From: an uncultured Subdoligranulum sp.
GTDB taxonomy: Bacteria > Bacillota > Clostridia > Christensenellales > CAG-314
Length of the DNA: 7,967 bases
Reading direction: 5' to 3'
NCBI GenBank assembly: GCA_900551395.1
Contig: URVX01000044.1
Coordinates: 1-7,967, forward strand
Below are positions 5,881-7,967 of this stretch, in pieces. The number at the start of each line of letters is the position of its first letter. The stretch's first letter is position 1. A model generated the notes under the pieces. It was not told the origin of the DNA, made no database searches, and worked only from the letters and a program-made list of their open reading frames with translations. A program made the translations under genes and the position numbers.

Positions 5881-6717
5881 ATGGATTGGCAAAAACTCTG
5901 GAACGATATCAAAACCTTTTTCACCGACAACTGGCTAAACCTGATTTGGTTTGTGCTGGCTCTTGTTTTGGGATTGATATTAATAAAAATCATCTGCGGC
6001 TTGCTTTCAAAGGGGCTGGCGCGAAAGATGGATCACATAGTGAGCAATTTTATTGTGGTGATTGTCAAGTTTTGTCTGAGCATGGTGCTTGTCTTTGTGC
6101 TTGCGGGCATCATGCACATAAACACAACGGGGCTAGTCGCCGTGATAAGCGCCGCCGGACTTACGCTGTCGCTGTCCCTTCAGGACAGCCTGAGCAACGT
6201 CGCCAGCGGCATGCTGATTGTGTCGCAAAAGCCCTTTAAGGAAAAGGATTATGTCGAAATTGACGGCGTCGGCGGTCAGATTACGCGAATAGGCGTGTTT
6301 ACTACCGAGCTTATCACCTTTGACAACCGCAAAATAACAATGCCCAACAGGACGGTGACTGCCAGTCCCATAGTCAATTACGACGGGCTGCCCACAAGGC
6401 GCGTGGACATAAAATTCAAAGCGTCTCTTTCCTGCGACATAGACAAAATCAAAGCGGCTTCGGAAAAGATAATTTACGACGATCCAAGAGTAGAAAAAGG
6501 AAGCTTCGTCATTGTGGTGGACAATCTCGACGGCGGCGTCTCCTTTGTCATCAAGTATTGGGTGAATACGGAGGATTATTGGGACAGTCTTTACACGAAC
6601 AACGAAAAAATCTTCAAAATGCTTCAGAAGCTGGACGTTGCTCTGAACGTATCGGCGGTGCGCCTTTTGGAGGACAAGCAGTCGGAAAAAAAGGAAAAGA
6701 ACAAATCGGAATCATGA
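5881..6717 (+). CDS. mscS: Small-conductance mechanosensitive channel, MscS family
   Basis: A homoheptameric membrane channel that opens under membrane tension to release solutes during osmotic downshock. The 278-residue length is close to E. coli MscS (286). Helices are predicted at about residues 18-43, 55-77 and 84-114. The third is the pore helix: AAGLTLSLSLQDSLSNVASGMLIV, followed by the beta domain (KPFKEKDYVEIDGVGGQITRIG, then TFDNRKITMPNRTV at 146-159) and the alpha/beta cytoplasmic vestibule. Pore-lining residues that are Gly/Ala in E. coli are mostly Ser here, and LQG reads LQD. The C-terminus is very Lys/Glu rich. A GAGAGG ribosome binding site (5867-5872) lies 8 nt before the ATG. 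It follows the radical SAM gene by 54 nt with no terminator between them. Confidence 0.94.
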   Translation: MDWQKLWNDIKTFFTDNWLNLIWFVLALVLGLILIKIICGLLSKGLARKMDHIVSNFIVVIVKFCLSMVLVFVLAGIMHINTTGLVAVISAAGLTLSLSLQDSLSNVASGMLIVSQKPFKEKDYVEIDGVGGQITRIGVFTTELITFDNRKITMPNRTVTASPIVNYDGLPTRRVDIKFKASLSCDIDKIKAASEKIIYDDPRVEKGSFVIVVDNLDGGVSFVIKYWVNTEDYWDSLYTNNEKIFKMLQKLDVALNVSAVRLLEDKQSEKKEKNKSES

Positions 6718-6750
6718 GCGGAACTGCTTCTTGACTCAGAGGAGACAGAA

Positions 6751-7227
6751 ATGAAAATCAGATTCAAAAAGAACTCCATGACATGGGTGCATCTGGGAGT
6801 GGGTATAGTTCTGCTTGCAATTATCGTCCCTCTCGCCGTTGTTTATCTGCCCTCTCCGCAGAACTACGTCGTGTGCGCATTTGCCTTTGCCGCGCTGGTC
6901 GCGGAGGAGATTTACCGTTATGTCAAGACAGGCATTTACAAGGACGTCGTCGTGACGGAAAGCTACGTGGAGGAACGCGGTCTGTTCAAAAGACGCCGCA
7001 TTGACTTCAAGGACGTCGGAACCTTCGGCGAAATCAGCTCTGTCTATACAAATTCGTCTCGCGGACAATATTTTGTGACTACCGACGTTTACAAAAAAAG
7101 GATAGACAGCGCCGCAGAGCTGGACAAAAACACCAGCATTGTTTTCGACGCATCGGCAAAGAGCGCCAGAGCCTTTGAGGAGCTTATCCGCGTCGGAGTG
7201 AAAAGAGAGCCGGAGCTCACCGATTGA
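6751..7227 (+). CDS. Small membrane protein with two N-terminal helices and a PH-like C-terminal domain
   Basis: A 158-residue protein whose family I do not recognise with certainty. Two helices are predicted at about residues 12-32 and 38-56, then a soluble domain starting TGIYKDVVVTESYVEERGLFKRRRIDFKDVG and ending in an amphipathic helix (SARAFEELIRVGV). A hydrophobic strand, a turn with a basic cluster, then a 'F-K-D-V' segment resembles bacterial PH-like domains that follow paired membrane helices; this is inference. The AGAGGAG ribosome binding site (6738-6744) 6 nt before the ATG settles the start. It follows mscS by 33 nt and is the last gene before a strong terminator. It has the same size and plan as the protein at 4727-5200, with only weak visible sequence likeness. 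Confidence 0.83.
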   Translation: MKIRFKKNSMTWVHLGVGIVLLAIIVPLAVVYLPSPQNYVVCAFAFAALVAEEIYRYVKTGIYKDVVVTESYVEERGLFKRRRIDFKDVGTFGEISSVYTNSSRGQYFVTTDVYKKRIDSAAELDKNTSIVFDASAKSARAFEELIRVGVKREPELTD

Positions 7228-7231
7228 CCGG

Positions 7232-7258
7232 AAAAAGGACGCTTCGCGCGTCCTTTTT
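7232..7258. terminator. Bidirectional intrinsic terminator between convergent genes
   Basis: A perfect 11-bp stem, AAAAAGGACGC (7232-7242) with GCGTCCTTTTT (7248-7258), closes a 5-nt loop. The A-run on one arm and T-run on the other let it end transcripts from both sides: the plus-strand operon whose last stop is at 7227 and the MarR gene whose stop begins at 7264 on the minus strand. Confidence 0.92.
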
Positions 7259-7261
7259 GTT

Positions 7262-7738
7262 TTATAATTTATTGTTTTTGTTTGCATCGACCATTTTCTG
7301 AAAATATATTACCAATTTGTCGTAAATGGCAGACATATCGTCTTGTTCTTCCTGCGTGAGTGCGGCGTTGAGCGTATTTTCCAGATGAGTGCAGATATTT
7401 GAGGTGTGCACTTCTATTTTTCTTTTCCCTTCATCCGACATCCTGACGAAAACAAATCTCTTATCGTCTTCTTTCCTGAATCTCTCCACCCAATTCCTCT
7501 CCTCAAGATTTTTTACAATGGGTGAAAGATTGGTTGGCAAAACATTTACGATTTTTGCCAGCTCGTGCATAGTAAGCTCGTCTTTGTTATTTATGTAAGC
7601 GATTATATTGTTTTGCAAAATATTGAAATTTTCCTGCAAAAGCGGGGATTCGTGAGGAAAATCCACATATTCGTTGTAAAGCATATCGTGATTGACCATT
7701 TTGTCTTTTAAATTTTTATAAAAATCTTTGTCATGCAT
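7262..7738 (-). CDS. MarR-family transcriptional regulator
   Basis: A predicted dimeric winged-helix DNA-binding repressor or activator in the cytoplasm, 158 residues. Residues 35-52 form a helix leading to the HTH: LTMHELAKIVNVLPTNLSPIVKNLEERNWVER (55-86) is the helix-turn-helix, and RKEDDKRFVFVRMSDEGKRKI (88-108) is the wing, where the MarR-typical D-x-R in the wing appears as DDKR. Flanking N- and C-terminal helices would form the dimer interface. Codon use is more AT-rich than the operon to its left. The ATG has an AAGGG ribosome binding site (7747-7751) 8 nt upstream. It is divergent from the gene starting at 7909, the usual arrangement for a regulator and its target; ligand unknown. No Cys that would suggest OhrR-type sensing stands out; the only one is Cys116. 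Confidence 0.9.
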   Translation of the reverse strand: MHDKDFYKNLKDKMVNHDMLYNEYVDFPHESPLLQENFNILQNNIIAYINNKDELTMHELAKIVNVLPTNLSPIVKNLEERNWVERFRKEDDKRFVFVRMSDEGKRKIEVHTSNICTHLENTLNAALTQEEQDDMSAIYDKLVIYFQKMVDANKNNKL

Positions 7739-7825
7739 AACAGATACCCTTTTGCGCGCAATTGAAATTTAAACAGTCATAGACCGATATAATTTATTTT
7801 ACTTGATAATTATTTTAATTTTGTG

Positions 7826-7854
7826 TTGACAAAACAAAATTTATAATGTAAAAT
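7826..7854 (+). promoter_or_regulatory. Sigma-A promoter of the gene at 7909
   Basis: A consensus TTGACA (7826-7831) is separated by 17 nt from TAAAAT (7849-7854, 5 of 6 matches). The predicted start is near 7861, leaving a leader of about 48 nt. Confidence 0.65.
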
Positions 7855-7862
7855 ATAATTAT

Positions 7863-7886
7863 GTTCGATATAATTATATATTGAAC
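7863..7886. promoter_or_regulatory. Candidate MarR operator (imperfect 24-bp palindrome)
   Basis: Arms GTTCGATATA and TATATTGAAC match as inverted repeats with one mismatch, around a 4-nt centre. The palindrome covers the predicted transcription start of the gene at 7909, where a bound repressor would block initiation. Part of it (CGATATAATT, 7866-7875) recurs exactly at 7785-7794 on the MarR side of the intergenic region. Binding is inferred from position and symmetry. Confidence 0.5.
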
Positions 7887-7908
7887 AAATATTTTATCGG
7901 AGGTTTTT

Positions 7909-7967
7909 ATGAAAAGCAAAAGACCGGCGGTGTTTGTGTTGGCTGTTGTCGTGTGCCTGCTGTTGGC
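7909..7967 (+). CDS. N-terminus of a membrane or secreted protein (3' end outside window)
   Basis: Nineteen complete codons are visible: a basic start (MKSKRP) and then an unbroken hydrophobic run (AVFVLAVVVCLLL), which is a signal peptide or first membrane helix. A GGAGG ribosome binding site (7899-7903) lies 5 nt before the ATG. Divergence from a MarR gene suggests it is the regulated target, often an exporter or envelope protein in such pairs, but the fragment is too short to name a family. Confidence 0.7.
   Translation, partial: MKSKRPAVFVLAVVVCLLL

Overview
The window looks like chromosomal DNA of a low-to-middle GC Gram-positive bacterium, most likely an uncultured Clostridia-type Bacillota. 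The evidence is purine-rich GGAGG-type ribosome binding sites, sigma-A-like TTGACA/TATAAT promoters, tightly packed short intergenic gaps, and family content that includes a TatD-linked radical SAM protein, a Gram-positive-style signal peptidase I and an MscS channel. No lineage can be fixed from sequence reading alone. No rRNA, tRNA, CRISPR array, insertion sequence or phage gene was seen.

Layout: (1) Positions 1-2137, plus strand: the tail of an unidentified gene, a type I signal peptidase with an extra C-terminal membrane helix, and recF, closed by an intrinsic terminator. (2) Positions 2138-2485: a gene-free stretch rich in inverted repeats. It holds a probable terminator for the opposing gene and a long-range inverted repeat that pairs with the recF terminator arm. 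(3) Positions 2486-3580, minus strand: an extended short-chain dehydrogenase/reductase (SDR) of the dihydroflavonol-reductase/3-beta-HSD type. (4) Positions 3581-3851: a divergent promoter region with back-to-back sigma-A-like promoters and a second candidate promoter lying almost on the rsmA start. (5) Positions 3852-7258, plus strand: a probable five-gene operon of rsmA (ksgA), a two-helix membrane protein, a TatD-linked radical SAM protein, an mscS-type channel and a second two-helix membrane protein, closed by a perfect 11-bp terminator hairpin that can serve both strands. (6) Positions 7262-7967: a MarR-family regulator on the minus strand, divergent from the first codons of a membrane or secreted protein, with palindromic candidate operator sequence between them.

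How the genes may work together: RecF (DNA repair), RsmA (ribosome maturation) and signal peptidase (secretion) are housekeeping. The three less understood genes around mscS, namely two small 2-TM proteins and the radical SAM protein, share a transcript with rsmA and may form an envelope-related set, but nothing in the sequence proves a joint function. The MarR gene and its divergent neighbour look like a self-contained regulator/target pair.

Nothing here is clearly a new biological system. The best leads are the structured intergenic region after recF, the operon with twin 2-TM proteins around radical SAM and mscS genes, and the MarR operator region.
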